The notes under the pieces are model-generated. The model made no database searches. It was not told where the DNA came from and worked only from the letters and a program-made list of their open reading frames with translations. Shown one piece after another: positions 34,165 through 44,193 of a stretch of 64,000 nt of DNA. Numbering within the stretch: position 1 is the first letter of the stretch; each line of letters opens with the position of its first letter. The position numbers and the translations under genes are program-made. The stretch spans positions 190,390-254,389 of the forward strand of contig NZ_CYPW01000027.1 of NCBI RefSeq assembly GCF_001458175.1, read 5' to 3'. Source of the DNA: Shimia marina (GTDB lineage: Bacteria > Pseudomonadota > Alphaproteobacteria > Rhodobacterales > Rhodobacteraceae).

Positions 34165-36114
34165 TTAGGCCAGATCGGGCGGCGTTGCCTCTTGTGACAA
34201 TTGGCTCACGATTTCGTCCAAAGGCTGGACTTTGCTTTGTTTTTCCCCAAGACGACGGGTGGAAACTGTCCGCTCTTCCACTTCCTTTTTGCCGATGGCA
34301 AGGATCACAGGCACTTTGCCGACAGAGTGTTCGCGGACTTTGTAGTTGATCTTTTCGTTGCGCAGGTCAGCTTCGGCGCGCACGCCTGCTGCCTTGAGCG
34401 CCTCAACCACTTCCAGACAATAGTCATCTGCATCTGAGACAATGGCGGCGACGACCACCTGACGCGGAGCCAGCCAGAACGGCAGTTTGCCGGCGTGTTC
34501 TTCGATCAAGATCCCGATGAAACGTTCAAAGGAGCCGAGTGTCGCGCGGTGTAGCATAATGGGGCGGTGTTTTTCGCCATCTGCACCAATGTAGGTTGCA
34601 TCAAGACGTTCCGGCAGGTTTGGATCCACCTGCAGTGTGCCGCATTGCCAGTTCCGCCCGATAGCGTCGGTCAGAGTGAATTCAAGTTTTGGACCATAAA
34701 AGGCACCTTCGCCTTCCAGGATTTCAAACTCGTGACCAGCCGCGTTGCAGGCATCACCAAGTGCTTTTTCTGCGTAATCCCAGCTTTCCTCTGACCCGAT
34801 ACGCTTTTCGGGGCGTGTGGAGAGCTTGATGGTCCAGTCATGAAAGCCAAGATCGCCATAAATTTCTGCAAGGAAGTCGATGAACTTCTTGGTCTCAGAC
34901 GTAATTTGATCTTCGGTGCAGAAAATATGGCCGTCATCTTGAGTAAAGCCACGCACACGCATGATACCATGCAATGCCCCTGAGGGCTCATAGCGGGCGC
35001 AGGAGCCAAATTCGGCCATTCGCAGAGGCAGATCGCGATACGATTTCAGACCTTGATTGAAGATCTGCACGTGGCAGGGGCAGTTCATGGGCTTAAGCGC
35101 GTTGACCGCTTTTTCACGTGCGTGGTCTTCGTCCACTTCGACGATGAACATGTTTTCTTGATACTTGTCCCAGTGACCGGAGGCTTCCCAGAGCTTGCGG
35201 TCCACCACCTGCGGTGTGTTGACTTCGACGTAGCCGCCAGAGCTTTGCTTGCGGCGCATGTAGTCTTGCAAGGTTGTGTAGACGCGCCATCCATTTGGAT
35301 GCCAGAAAATTTGTCCGGGTGCCTCTTCCTGCATATGGAACAGGTTCATTTCGCGGCCCAGTTTGCGGTGGTCGCGTTTTTCGGCCTCTTCCAGCATGTG
35401 CAGGTGGGCTTTGAGGTCTTCTTTGTTCTTAAAGGCCAGGCCGTAGATACGTTGCAGCATCTGGCGATCACTGTCACCACGCCAGTAGGCGCCTGCCACG
35501 GACATCAGCTTGAAGCCATCTGCCGGGACCTGACCTGTGTGGGCGAGGTGCGGGCCGCGGCAGAGATCCTGCCAGTGGCCGTGCCAATACATGCGCAGAG
35601 GCTCGTCACCCGGAATGCTGTCGATCAGCTCCACTTTGTAAGGCTCATTATTGGCCTTGTAGTGTGCAATCGCCCGGTCACGTTCCCAGACTTCGGTGGT
35701 CACAGGCTCACGCTTGTTGATGATTTCTTTCATCTTCTTTTCGATGAGACCGAGATCTTCGGGGGTGAAAGGTTCTTCGCGGTCAAAGTCATAGTACCAG
35801 CCATGCTCGATCACCGGGCCGATGGTGACTTTGACGTCTGGCCAGATTTCCTGCACAGCGCGGGCCATGATGTGGGCGCAGTCGTGCCGGATCAGCTCCA
35901 GCGCTTCGGCGTCATTGTCTTTGAGGGTGTTGATCGCAATGGACGCATCCGCATCAATCGGCCAATGCAGGTCCCAATGCTGGCCATCCACGGTTGCGGA
36001 GATGGCTTTTTTGCCAAGGGAGGTGGAAATGGATGCTGCGACCTCAGCAGGGGTCACGCCGCTCTCGTAAGAACGTGCATTGCCATCGGGGAAAGAAAGA
36101 GAAATTTCGGCCAT
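34165..36114 (-). CDS. thrS: Threonine-tRNA ligase
   Basis: A 649-residue class II aminoacyl-tRNA synthetase. Residues 1-61 are the TGS domain, followed by the editing domain with HDCAH (His77, His81). The catalytic core has [12 protein letters not shown]-like sequence ([11 protein letters not shown]), [19 protein letters not shown] (motif 2) and [17 protein letters not shown] (motif 3). The anticodon-binding domain closes the protein ([10 protein letters not shown] to the end). [12 protein letters not shown] at 36114 is the correct start; the longer frame adds 11 residues without support. Confidence 0.96.
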   Translation of the reverse strand: MAEISLSFPDGNARSYESGVTPAEVAASISTSLGKKAISATVDGQHWDLHWPIDADASIAINTLKDNDAEALELIRHDCAHIMARAVQEIWPDVKVTIGPVIEHGWYYDFDREEPFTPEDLGLIEKKMKEIINKREPVTTEVWERDRAIAHYKANNEPYKVELIDSIPGDEPLRMYWHGHWQDLCRGPHLAHTGQVPADGFKLMSVAGAYWRGDSDRQMLQRIYGLAFKNKEDLKAHLHMLEEAEKRDHRKLGREMNLFHMQEEAPGQIFWHPNGWRVYTTLQDYMRRKQSSGGYVEVNTPQVVDRKLWEASGHWDKYQENMFIVEVDEDHAREKAVNALKPMNCPCHVQIFNQGLKSYRDLPLRMAEFGSCARYEPSGALHGIMRVRGFTQDDGHIFCTEDQITSETKKFIDFLAEIYGDLGFHDWTIKLSTRPEKRIGSEESWDYAEKALGDACNAAGHEFEILEGEGAFYGPKLEFTLTDAIGRNWQCGTLQVDPNLPERLDATYIGADGEKHRPIMLHRATLGSFERFIGILIEEHAGKLPFWLAPRQVVVAAIVSDADDYCLEVVEALKAAGVRAEADLRNEKINYKVREHSVGKVPVILAIGKKEVEERTVSTRRLGEKQSKVQPLDEIVSQLSQEATPPDLA

Positions 36115-36273
36115 CAGCCTCAAGCTCCTCGTCAGTTTGGCGCCCACGGAACGCCCGGTTGCGGGTATATGGTTCGCCCGCTTTCTGAACCTTAGGCCAA
36201 GTCAAGTCAAGCGGGGTTTATCCCGCGCAAACAGAGGGCTAAGGTTCGGGGAAATCAGGGAGAGAATTCCGAC

Positions 36274-37032
36274 ATGAGCGTTACGCAATTCTATGACACG
36301 CCGCAGGGACGCCGCATTGCCTATCACAAAAGTGGCAGTGCTGGTCCGACCATTGTTTTCTTGGGCGGGCTGAAATCCGATATGGAAGGCACCAAGGCAG
36401 TGCACCTGGAGGCATGGGCCAAAGCGCGAGGTCAGGCCTTTCTGCGGTTTGACTATTCTGGACACGGTGAAAGCAGCGGCCGTTTTGAAGAGGGCTGCAT
36501 TGGCGATTGGCACGAAGATACATTGGCTGCTGTTGCTGCGTTAACACAGGGGCCTTTGGTGGTTGTCGGCTCTTCAATGGGAGGATGGCAGGCGCTGCTG
36601 TTGGCCAAAGCCATTCCGGAACGTATCGCGGGCATGGTGACAATTGCCGCCGCGCCTGATTTTACGGAAGACAGTTATTGGGCCGGGTTTAGTGAAGCCC
36701 AGAAAGCGGCCTTGGAGCAGGATGGGCAGGTGGAGTTGCCCTCTGATTACATGGACCCGTATATCGTCACCAAGCGGATGATCGAAGATGGGCGCAAGCG
36801 ACTTTTGTTGCGGGAGGCTTTGACGCTGCCATTTCCGACACGTTTCTTGCAGGGAACAGCCGACGAGGCCGTGCGCTCCGAAGTGGCCTATCGTCTTTTG
36901 GACCATGCCGAAGGGGCGGACATTCAACTCCTTATGGTCAAGAACAAGGATCATCGATTTTCCGATGAAGATTGTCTGGCGTTGATTGAGCAGAAGGTCG
37001 AAGAGGTGATTTCTGCTTCGGTCATAGAATAA
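36274..37032 (+). CDS. Alpha/beta hydrolase, ABHD10-like
   Basis: A 252-residue serine hydrolase. The nucleophile motif is GSSMGG (VVVGSSMGGWQALLL); the oxyanion region reads VFLGGLKSDMEGTKA; FDYSGHGESSGRF is typical of the ABHD10/palmitoyl-thioesterase-like group. The acid and His appear as FLQGTADEAV and KDHRFSDE near the end. It acts on small esters or acyl-thioesters in the cytoplasm. It is alone and divergent from thrS. Substrate unknown. Confidence 0.82.
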   Translation: MSVTQFYDTPQGRRIAYHKSGSAGPTIVFLGGLKSDMEGTKAVHLEAWAKARGQAFLRFDYSGHGESSGRFEEGCIGDWHEDTLAAVAALTQGPLVVVGSSMGGWQALLLAKAIPERIAGMVTIAAAPDFTEDSYWAGFSEAQKAALEQDGQVELPSDYMDPYIVTKRMIEDGRKRLLLREALTLPFPTRFLQGTADEAVRSEVAYRLLDHAEGADIQLLMVKNKDHRFSDEDCLALIEQKVEEVISASVIE

Positions 37033-37196
37033 GATGCCTCATGTGCTGACGGCCATGTCTGGGAAGTGACTACAGTCCAATCTTTGCGTTATCTGCAGAG
37101 CGGGGCTTTCGATGGAAGGGTTATTCACCAGCATAGGTTGACCTGAGTGATGGCTGTGTCAAAGGTGCGCTACAGAAGATAGTAGGTGGGGGAAAC

Positions 37197-37910
37197 ATGA
37201 TGCAGGAACCGATTGTATTTTTGCCGGGTATGATGTGTGACGCGCGGCTTTATGCACATCAGTTGACCGAACTTGGCAAAGATCATCCTGTCATGGTGGC
37301 CCCCATTACCCACGGTGAGCGTATCAGCGATATCGTGTCCTCCATTTTGCCAAACTTGCCTGCAAAGTTTGCCTTGGCTGGCTTGAGCATGGGGGGCATT
37401 GTTGCGATGGAGATTCTGCGTAAAGCGCCTGAACGCATAACGCGTATCGCTTTGATGGACACCAACCCTCTGGCCGAAACTCCGGCGAGTGCGGCGACTT
37501 ACGAACCTATGATTGTTGGTGCGCGCAGCGGCCGGTTAGATGAGGTGCTCGCCGGCTTCATGCGGCCAGAGTATCTGGCTCCCGGTTTGCAACGCAATGA
37601 GATCCTCGCGCTGGTTCAAGATATGGGACGTAATCTGGGGGCTGATGTTCTGATCCGTCAGGCGCGCGCTCTTCAGCGGCGTGCAGATCAGCAGGGTGTT
37701 TTGCGCCGCTGCAAATGCCCTGCGCTTGTCTTATGCGGTGAGTATGACGGTTTAACGCCGCCCAAGCGCCACAGCTTTATGGCGGAGTTGATTCCCTATG
37801 CGCGGCTGGAAGTGATCAAAGAGGCGGGTCATTTGCCCGTCTTGGAGCAACCGGAGGCAACTACAGCGGCCCTTAGGGCTTGGATGCAGCAGCCTCTGGT
37901 TTTGCAATAG
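37197..37910 (+). CDS. Alpha/beta hydrolase, nucleophile GLSMGG
   Basis: A 237-residue serine hydrolase. Its nucleophile elbow is ALAGLSMGGIVAMEIL, with the oxyanion start VFLPGMMCDARLY, the acid in LVLCGEYDGLTP and the His in EAGHLPVLEQPEAT. This resembles the MenH/RutD type of short hydrolase with a simple lid. It starts with two ATG codons after GGTGGGGGAA. It is 164 bases after the previous hydrolase and shares its direction; operon unproven. Substrate unknown. Confidence 0.8.
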   Translation: MMQEPIVFLPGMMCDARLYAHQLTELGKDHPVMVAPITHGERISDIVSSILPNLPAKFALAGLSMGGIVAMEILRKAPERITRIALMDTNPLAETPASAATYEPMIVGARSGRLDEVLAGFMRPEYLAPGLQRNEILALVQDMGRNLGADVLIRQARALQRRADQQGVLRRCKCPALVLCGEYDGLTPPKRHSFMAELIPYARLEVIKEAGHLPVLEQPEATTAALRAWMQQPLVLQ

Positions 37911-38003
37911 GCGCGTTCAGCTACGTGACGGCGGCGTGCTTTTGCACATGCCCTTCCGGGGCCAATACGCAAAAGCAAGCCAAATTTAGCGTCTGCAGTC
38001 GTA

Positions 38004-39230
38004 TCAGGTGCCGTAGGCACGCGATGATCCCATAACATCCTGTGCAGCTCCTGTGAGAGCGTCTGCAATCACATTCAGTTCCTCACGTGTGAGACGTGCA
38101 GGCAGCCGCACGTCGCAGGCGCACATGAGCATGGCGCGGGTTTGGGGAAGCTCTTGCTTTTCAGGAACAAATTGCCAGTTCCAGAAGGCACGCGCATTGT
38201 CAGTGGATTGTCCAAAAACCTGCACTTTCACACCGCGTGCGTTGGCGGCCTCTTGGAACGCAAGGATTTGTGCGTTGTCCATGCCTTCCAGATTGAACTG
38301 GATGGAGTCCGGCGCGCGCTCTTCTGGGGCGAGCTTTTCAGGCACTTGCAGCCATTGAGACGCATTGAGCAGGTTTGCAACATAATCATGGTTGGTGCGG
38401 CCGTCCCGCACACGGCGAGTAACCTCACCCAACTGAGGGCGTATGACCACCGCCGCGAGGTTGGAGAGACGCAAGTTGTAGAGTGGCAGTTTATTTTGCC
38501 ACCGTGCAAAAGCTTCGGCCAATTCTCCGGTGTTGTCGCCCTCAGGCGCTTTATGCTTTTTCCAATTATGCTCATAGGCGCCAGACATAATCACAGCACG
38601 GGCGATCAGATCGGGGTCGTCCGATACCATGATGCCCCCTTCACCAGAGTTTACCAGCTTGTAGGACTGGAAGGAGAAGCACCCAACTTTGCCGATGGTG
38701 CCAATGTTCTGGCCATGCCAGGTTGTGCCAAGGCTATGTGCTGCATCTTCAATCACCGGGATATCACGTGCTTCGCACAGCGCCATGATCGTATCCATAT
38801 CAGAGGTATGGCCGCGCATGTGACTGATGATAACCGCAGAAATATTGTCTTGCAGGCGTTTTTCAAAATCTGCGATGTCGATGCGATAGTTGGCGCCAAC
38901 TTCACAGAGCACAGGCACCAGATCGGCGTGCACAACAGAGGAAGGCACGGCAGCAAAGGTAAAGCCCGGCAAAAGCACCCTTGCATCGCGCGGCAGGCCG
39001 AGAGCCTTCAACGATAAGAACAGCGCAGCGGAGCAGGAAGACACGGCCAGCGCATATTTGCTGCCCAGCAAGGCCGCAAATTCGGCTTCCAAAAGGGCAA
39101 CCGGTGCATTTTCAGCCGCTGTGTAGCGAAACAGATCCCCGGTTTGCAGAAGGCGTTCGATCTCGGCGCGCGCAGCTTCCGGGATCGGCTCGGCGTCATA
39201 AACATTGGGAGGAAGTGTCATAGTTTTCAA
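38004..39230 (-). CDS. DegT/DnrJ/EryC1-family aminotransferase
   Basis: A 408-residue PLP enzyme of the DegT/DnrJ/EryC1/StrS sugar-aminotransferase-like family. The cofactor motif is CFSFQSYKLVNSGEGG (Lys191), with EDAAHSLGTTWHG binding PLP phosphate upstream. It also shows YALAVSSCSAALFLSLKAL and FTFAAVPSSV. Such enzymes usually make amino sugars, but here the gene follows gamma-glutamylputrescine oxidase at the end of the putrescine block. It may transaminate an amine- or amino-acid-derived aldehyde; that is inference. Confidence 0.75.
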   Translation of the reverse strand: MKTMTLPPNVYDAEPIPEAARAEIERLLQTGDLFRYTAAENAPVALLEAEFAALLGSKYALAVSSCSAALFLSLKALGLPRDARVLLPGFTFAAVPSSVVHADLVPVLCEVGANYRIDIADFEKRLQDNISAVIISHMRGHTSDMDTIMALCEARDIPVIEDAAHSLGTTWHGQNIGTIGKVGCFSFQSYKLVNSGEGGIMVSDDPDLIARAVIMSGAYEHNWKKHKAPEGDNTGELAEAFARWQNKLPLYNLRLSNLAAVVIRPQLGEVTRRVRDGRTNHDYVANLLNASQWLQVPEKLAPEERAPDSIQFNLEGMDNAQILAFQEAANARGVKVQVFGQSTDNARAFWNWQFVPEKQELPQTRAMLMCACDVRLPARLTREELNVIADALTGAAQDVMGSSRAYGT

Positions 39231-39288
39231 CTTTCTTAAGTTGGGTTTTCAAAAATATAAAACAATGAAGGTTGGCAAACCAGTTAAA

Positions 39289-39304
39289 ACACCGCGCGCG
39301 GTGT
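39289..39304. promoter_or_regulatory. GC palindrome before the DegT-type gene
   Basis: ACACCGCGCGCGGTGT is a perfect 16-bp palindrome between puuB and the DegT-type gene, 59 bases before its start. Followed on the minus strand by TTTTAAC, it could be a weak terminator of puuB or an operator. Confidence 0.35.
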
Positions 39305-39362
39305 GAAAATTTCATGACGAATGGGAAAACCGGCGAAACTATGCTCAGCCGGGAAGGGGCGC

Positions 39363-40667
39363 TCAGACTCCCAAGCGATCTCGCATGGCATACCATGTCA
39401 TGGCCAAAGCCAAGAGAGGGCTGCGCAGTCGAGCACCGCCGGGAAATGGCGTTGCTGGCACGCGCGCCATTGTGTCAAAGCCTTCGCTTTCACCACATAG
39501 CGCCATGGCCATGAGTTGGCCCGCATGTGTGGCGGTGCCGACACCATGTCCGCTATAGCCCGATGCCGTCAGCACGTTGGGCCGGAGACGGCGCAGATAG
39601 GGCATGCGTTTCATGGTGATTGCCAGTGTGCCGCCCCAAGCATAGTCGATGCGCACGTCCTTAAGATGCGGGAAAATCTCCAACATGGGTTTGCGCACGG
39701 TTGCGGCGATGTCAGCGGGAAACCGATAGCCGTAGCTTTCGCCACCGCCGAACAATAGCCGGTTGTCATGGCTGAGGCGGAAGTAGTTGACGACGAATTT
39801 GGTATCTGCAACCGCGACGTCCTGTGTCAGCACTTTGACGGTGTCCGCCCCCAGAGGTTCTGTGGCGGCGATAAAATTGTTGATGGGCATCACACGGCTG
39901 GCCACTTTGGGTTCAAGCCCGCCGAGATAGCCGTTGCAGGCCAAGATCAGCTGATCTGCTGTGACTTTACCGGTTTCGGTTTGAATTGCGACCCGCGACC
40001 CGGCCTCAATTTTCGTGACCTGACTGGCCTCATATATCAGGGCGCCCGCGTCATCCGCTGCCCTGGCCAGACCCAGAGCAAATGCCAAAGGGTGCAAATG
40101 CCCTGCGCCCATATCAAGCGAGCCACCGACATATTTGGGGGAGGGGCAAAGCGCCGCCATCTGGGCCTGATCAAGCGGCTGGATTTGATCGTAGTTGTAG
40201 CGGTTTTGCAGGTGCTCAACATAGGTGTGTTCGGCGGCGACGTCCCGTTTCGTAAACCCTGCATGCGCAATGCCGGGTTTGTAATGACAGGCGATGTCGT
40301 GTGTGCTGATCAGCGCTTTGACGCGGTCTTTGGCGTCTTCCGCAAGATCCCAGAGCTTGCGTGCATCATCCGCACCCATGAGTGTTTCGAGATCATCCTG
40401 CTCCATACGCTGGCCGCTGCCAAGCTGCCCGCCATTGCGGCCTGACGCGCCAAAACCAACGCGATGCGCCTCTAGAAGCACCACCTTGCGACCAGCTTGC
40501 GCAAGGTGAAGTGCCGCAGACAGCCCGGTGAAGCCCCCACCGATGACGCAAACATCGGCGCGGATATCCGCTGTTAAGGCGGAGAACTTAGAGAGCGGCT
40601 GTGTCGTCGCTGCATACCAGCTTTGAGGGTAATGCCCTTTTTTATCATTGGCATATAGCAAGTTCAT
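39363..40667 (-). CDS. puuB: Gamma-glutamylputrescine oxidoreductase
   Basis: A 434-residue FAD amine oxidase of the DAO family. The dinucleotide-binding site is DVCVIGGGFTGLSAALHLAQAG (residues 38-59), and RVGFGASGRNGGQLGSGQR follows with the flavin-contact pattern. The C-terminal PNVLTASGYSGHGVGTATHAG closes the active site. It oxidises gamma-glutamylputrescine to the aldehyde in the putrescine-to-GABA route. It follows the PuuA-like ligase by 24 bases on the same strand. Confidence 0.88.
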   Translation of the reverse strand: MNLLYANDKKGHYPQSWYAATTQPLSKFSALTADIRADVCVIGGGFTGLSAALHLAQAGRKVVLLEAHRVGFGASGRNGGQLGSGQRMEQDDLETLMGADDARKLWDLAEDAKDRVKALISTHDIACHYKPGIAHAGFTKRDVAAEHTYVEHLQNRYNYDQIQPLDQAQMAALCPSPKYVGGSLDMGAGHLHPLAFALGLARAADDAGALIYEASQVTKIEAGSRVAIQTETGKVTADQLILACNGYLGGLEPKVASRVMPINNFIAATEPLGADTVKVLTQDVAVADTKFVVNYFRLSHDNRLLFGGGESYGYRFPADIAATVRKPMLEIFPHLKDVRIDYAWGGTLAITMKRMPYLRRLRPNVLTASGYSGHGVGTATHAGQLMAMALCGESEGFDTMARVPATPFPGGARLRSPLLALAMTWYAMRDRLGV

Positions 40668-40691
40668 CAGAGCGCTTTCTCAGAGATACTC

Positions 40692-42050
40692 TTACACGTT
40701 GAGCAGCAGGTGTTCCCGTTCCCAGGGCGAAATGACCGATAGGAATTCTTCATATTCGGCGCGCTTTACAATGGAGTAGACGCGGCAGAAATCAGGCCCA
40801 AGGACTTCATGCAATGAGGTTGCTTGATCAAAGAGGTCCAGCGCGCCGCCAAGAATGCGGGGAATGGCTTCTTCGCCATCATAGGCGTCGCCCTTGAACT
40901 GCTTGTCGGGACGCTCTTGCTCGATGAGGCCAAGATAGCCGCAGGCGAGAGAGGCTGCGATGCCAAGATAGGGGTTGCAGTCCATGCCCGCGATGCGGTT
41001 TTCCACCCGGCGGGCTTGGGGCGACGAAATAGGAATACGAATGCCGGTGGTGCGGTTGTCACGTGCCCATTCCAAGTTGATGGGGGCGGCGTGATCGCGC
41101 ACGTAGCGACGATATGAGTTCACATAGGGTGCCAGCACAGCGATGGCTGCGGGCAAGTGATTTTGCAAGCCTGCGATAAAGTGGAAAAACGCATCCGTAT
41201 CGCCGCCTTGCGGACCAGAAAAGATGTTCTGGCCCGTTTCGATATCGATCACAGAGTGATGGATATGCATTGCGCTGCCGGGCTCATTCTCGATGGGTTT
41301 GGCCATGAAGGTGGCATAGCAATCATGACGCAGGGCAGCTTCGCGGATCAGGCGTTTGAAATAGAACACCTCATCGGCGAGTTTGACCGGATCGCCATGC
41401 ACCATGTTGATTTCGAGCTGACCGGCGCCGCCTTCCTGCGTGATGCCGTCAATTTCAAATCCCTGCGCCTCGGCAAAATCATAGATGTCGTCGATGACTG
41501 GACCAAACTCATCTACTGCGGTCATGGAGTAGGCCTGACGTGCGGCGGCGGGGCGGCCAGAGCGGCCCATCATTGGCTTGATGCCTTGTGCCGGGTCCGT
41601 GTTGCGGGCCACGAGGAAGAATTCCATCTCAGGCGCGACAACAGGCTCCCAGCCTTTGGCGCGATAGAGATCCACGACCCGTTTCAGAACATTGCGTGGG
41701 CTGAATGGAACTGGGATGCCGTCCGTGTCAAAAGCGTCGTGAATGACCTGAAGCGTCCAGTCACCTGTCCAAGGTGCAGCAGTCGCCGTGCTCCAGTCGG
41801 GGCGCAGGATCATATCCTTTTCGATGAAGCCATCCTCGCCGGCTGCTTCTCCCCAATCCCCTGTGATCGTTTGATAAAAAATCGAATCTGGCAGGTGGAA
41901 ATATTCCTGTCGGGCGAATTTGCTGGCAGGAACGGCCTTGCCACGGGCGATGCCGGGTAGGTCTGAAATGATACATTCGACTTCGTCAAGCCGGTGCCCT
42001 TCGAGATAGGCGCGGGCAGCTTCGGGGGTTTGGGATAGCCAGTCGGTCAT
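40692..42050 (-). CDS. puuA: Glutamate-putrescine ligase (glutamine-synthetase fold)
   Basis: A 452-residue glutamine-synthetase-like ligase. It shows PEMEFFLVARN (metal/glutamate site), EGGAGQLEINMVHGDPVKLADEVF, MAKPIENEPGSAMHIHHSV and RDNRTTGIRIPISSPQARRVENR. These match the gamma-glutamylpolyamine synthetase branch rather than GlnA; the long adenylylation loop of GlnA is absent. It couples glutamate to putrescine with ATP. Its ATG overlaps the stop of the GATase gene by 4 bases, and puuB follows. Confidence 0.88.
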   Translation of the reverse strand: MTDWLSQTPEAARAYLEGHRLDEVECIISDLPGIARGKAVPASKFARQEYFHLPDSIFYQTITGDWGEAAGEDGFIEKDMILRPDWSTATAAPWTGDWTLQVIHDAFDTDGIPVPFSPRNVLKRVVDLYRAKGWEPVVAPEMEFFLVARNTDPAQGIKPMMGRSGRPAAARQAYSMTAVDEFGPVIDDIYDFAEAQGFEIDGITQEGGAGQLEINMVHGDPVKLADEVFYFKRLIREAALRHDCYATFMAKPIENEPGSAMHIHHSVIDIETGQNIFSGPQGGDTDAFFHFIAGLQNHLPAAIAVLAPYVNSYRRYVRDHAAPINLEWARDNRTTGIRIPISSPQARRVENRIAGMDCNPYLGIAASLACGYLGLIEQERPDKQFKGDAYDGEEAIPRILGGALDLFDQATSLHEVLGPDFCRVYSIVKRAEYEEFLSVISPWEREHLLLNV

Positions 42051-42730
42051 CGGGGCCTCTCTTGACGGAAGAAATCTGCAAATTGATCTGCAATTGTTTG
42101 GCTTGCGGTCGGCTCATCAAGCTGGTCGATGGCGGCTTCCAGAACCTCGTCAGGAACAACGCCGCGGCCGCGCGTATTGATCAAGCCATCGACAAAATCA
42201 GCTGAAAATTCAGGGTGCGCCTGAACAGTCAATGCGCGGTCACCGTAGAGGATTGCGGCGTGTTGACAGAAGTCGTTGCATGCAATTGTGGTGGCACCTG
42301 GAGCAAGTTCGACAACCTGATCCTGATGCCAGGCGTTCATGGCCAGTTTGGTGCCGGAAAAGTCATAGGTCTGATGACCTACAGCCCAGCCGCCGTCAAA
42401 TTTTTCTACTTTGCCACCAAGAGCTTGGGCGATGATTTGATGGCCAAAACAGACGCCGACCATGGGGATGTTCATGGTCACTGACTCGCGGATGAAATCC
42501 TCAAGCGGCGGGATCCAGTCGTGATCTTCATAGACCCCATGTTTTGACCCAGTGATCAACCAACCATCTGCGTCTGTTACAGAATTTGGAAATTCCCCAT
42601 CCACAACCTTATAGCCGTCAAACTCAAAATCCTGTCCTGAGAGAAGGGATTTGAACATCGCGATATAGTCGCCGTAGTGGGGTTTAAGCTCCTCAGGGGC
42701 GTGGCCGGTCAGTAGGATGCCGATTTTCAT
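42047..42730 (-). CDS. Class I glutamine amidotransferase-like protein
   Basis: A 227-residue GATase-fold protein. The nucleophile is Cys94 in GVCFGHQIIAQALGG, and a His-Glu pair appears in VQAHPEFSADFV. Length and sequence are of the GMP-synthase-like GATase1 type (PF00117), not the C26 peptidase PuuD of E. coli. In its position between two glutamyl ligases it may release GABA from gamma-glutamyl-GABA. Its promoter carries the AATTTGATCAAATT palindrome shared with the ligase upstream. Confidence 0.8.
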   Translation of the reverse strand: MKIGILLTGHAPEELKPHYGDYIAMFKSLLSGQDFEFDGYKVVDGEFPNSVTDADGWLITGSKHGVYEDHDWIPPLEDFIRESVTMNIPMVGVCFGHQIIAQALGGKVEKFDGGWAVGHQTYDFSGTKLAMNAWHQDQVVELAPGATTIACNDFCQHAAILYGDRALTVQAHPEFSADFVDGLINTRGRGVVPDEVLEAAIDQLDEPTASQTIADQFADFFRQERPR

Positions 42731-42740
42731 ATGTCACCAG

Positions 42741-42754
42741 AATTTGATCAAATT
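42741..42754. promoter_or_regulatory. AATTTGATCAAATT palindrome before the GATase gene
   Basis: Perfect 14-bp palindrome 11 bases before the GATase start codon, followed by a GGTGACA-TATG leader. A near copy precedes the next gene upstream (44123-44136) with the same leader. Likely a common operator. Confidence 0.55.
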
Positions 42755-42789
42755 TAGCGTAGCGTTGCGACAGGGTTGACGCAAGCGTG

Positions 42790-44106
42790 TCATACACGTT
42801 CGAGGTAGGTTTTCCACTGGGCCTCAGGTGCAATTGCTGCCAGTTTACGCATCTCTTGTCGCTTCGTCATGATCAGATTTTCGATCAGCTGCTTGGGCAG
42901 GCAGCGCGCGATAAAGGCATCCGCTTCAAACAGCGCAATGGCATCTTCCCAGCTTTGAGCCAACTGCGGGTGGTCTTGCTCATAGGCGCTGCCTTTGGCT
43001 GGAGCAGGGGGCGTGAGACCTTCATCAATGCCTTCGATGGCAGCGCCAAGAATGGCTGCGAGCATCAGGTATGGGTTCACATCGCCTCCGGCGACGCGGT
43101 GTTCAATGCGCCGTGCGGCGCTGGGGCCGCCGGGAATGCGGATGGCGGCGGTGCGGTTTTCATAGCCCCAGCAAATAGACGTGGGTGCATGGGCCCCGGG
43201 TGCAAAACGATCATAAGATGGCCCATTGGGGGCAAAGATCAGAGTGGAGGCTTGCATCGCGGCAAGGCAACCAGCCACAGCAGAGCGCAAAAGATCTGAG
43301 CCTGCCTCGGTGCCATCATCAAACACATTGTTGCCGTCTGCATCGACCACAGAGAAATGAACATGCATGCCGTTGCCGGCATCATCAAGGTAAGGCTTGG
43401 CCATGAAGGTGGCCGCAAAGCCGTGATTGCGGGCCGTTGCGCGCAGCAAATACTTGATCAGCAAAGCATCATGCGCGGCTTTCATGGCATCCTGATGGTT
43501 CAGAGTGACTTCAAATTGTCCAATGCCACCTTCGCTGGTCATGGTCTGCAGCGGGATGCCCATGGCCGCTGCGCCATCGTAGATATCAGTGAAGAACGCA
43601 TCAAACGCATCCAATTCTGCGACACTCAGGATTTCTGCAGCTTCGACCTGACGGCCGTCTCTGGGGTGGCGCGGTGGGGTGATTGCGTCGCCGCTGTCAT
43701 CCACCAAGGTGAACTCCATTTCCGTGGCCGCAACCACGCTCCAGCCGCGCTGTGCAAATCTGTCCAAAACAGCTGCAAGCGCCTGAATCGGGTCACCTAG
43801 AAAGGGCGCGCCGTCTTCTGTGTTAAGGCACATTAAGACCAGTTGCGAAGATGTCGCGAGCCAAGGCATTGGCACTGCGCCCCGACATGTTGGGAGCAGG
43901 ACACCATCCTGATCTCCGCTTTCAAACACCAGTGGGCTGTCTTCAATATCACAGCCCCACATGTCCAGATTAAGTGCAGAGAGTGGCAGGCGGGCGCCGC
44001 CTTTCTTGAGCTTTCCCAAATGTGCTGAAGGCAGGCGTTTGCCGCGCAGCTGGCCATTCAGATCCACCGCGCCGATACGGAAAGTTGCGCTATGTGCCGA
44101 AGTCAT
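42790..44106 (-). CDS. Second glutamine-synthetase-like ligase
   Basis: A 438-residue glutamine-synthetase-family protein. It shows ATEMEFTLVDDSG, MTSEGGIGQFEVTLNHQDAMKAAHDALLIKY, MAKPYLDDAGNGMHVHFSVVD and ENRTAAIRIPGGPSAARRIEHRVAGGDVNPYLM. It is only distantly like the neighbouring PuuA. It probably ligates glutamate to another amine. It is first of the putrescine-type genes after the ABC transporter, with the palindrome 44123-44136 in its leader. Confidence 0.85.
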   Translation of the reverse strand: MTSAHSATFRIGAVDLNGQLRGKRLPSAHLGKLKKGGARLPLSALNLDMWGCDIEDSPLVFESGDQDGVLLPTCRGAVPMPWLATSSQLVLMCLNTEDGAPFLGDPIQALAAVLDRFAQRGWSVVAATEMEFTLVDDSGDAITPPRHPRDGRQVEAAEILSVAELDAFDAFFTDIYDGAAAMGIPLQTMTSEGGIGQFEVTLNHQDAMKAAHDALLIKYLLRATARNHGFAATFMAKPYLDDAGNGMHVHFSVVDADGNNVFDDGTEAGSDLLRSAVAGCLAAMQASTLIFAPNGPSYDRFAPGAHAPTSICWGYENRTAAIRIPGGPSAARRIEHRVAGGDVNPYLMLAAILGAAIEGIDEGLTPPAPAKGSAYEQDHPQLAQSWEDAIALFEADAFIARCLPKQLIENLIMTKRQEMRKLAAIAPEAQWKTYLERV

Positions 44107-44122
44107 GTGTCACCATTTCAAT

Positions 44123-44136
44123 AATTTGATCAAAAT
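44123..44136. promoter_or_regulatory. AATTTGATCAAAAT palindrome before the second ligase gene
   Basis: One mismatch from the palindrome at 42741-42754, 17 bases before the start codon and followed by GGTGACA-CATG. The spacing between palindrome and start codon differs by six bases. Confidence 0.55.
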
Positions 44137-44193
44137 ATCAGGGGCGTTGTTTGAATTGTCCAGCGATATTTTAACCTGAAAAATGCGATGTCG

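Noticed and set aside
35053-36195. 380-codon plus-strand frame opposite thrS
   Set aside because: It is antisense to a clear threonine-tRNA ligase and shows no family features; GC-rich third positions create such frames.
39289-39304. Palindrome near the DegT gene as strong terminator
   Set aside because: There is no loop beyond four bases and only a short T-run; kept as a low-confidence site only.
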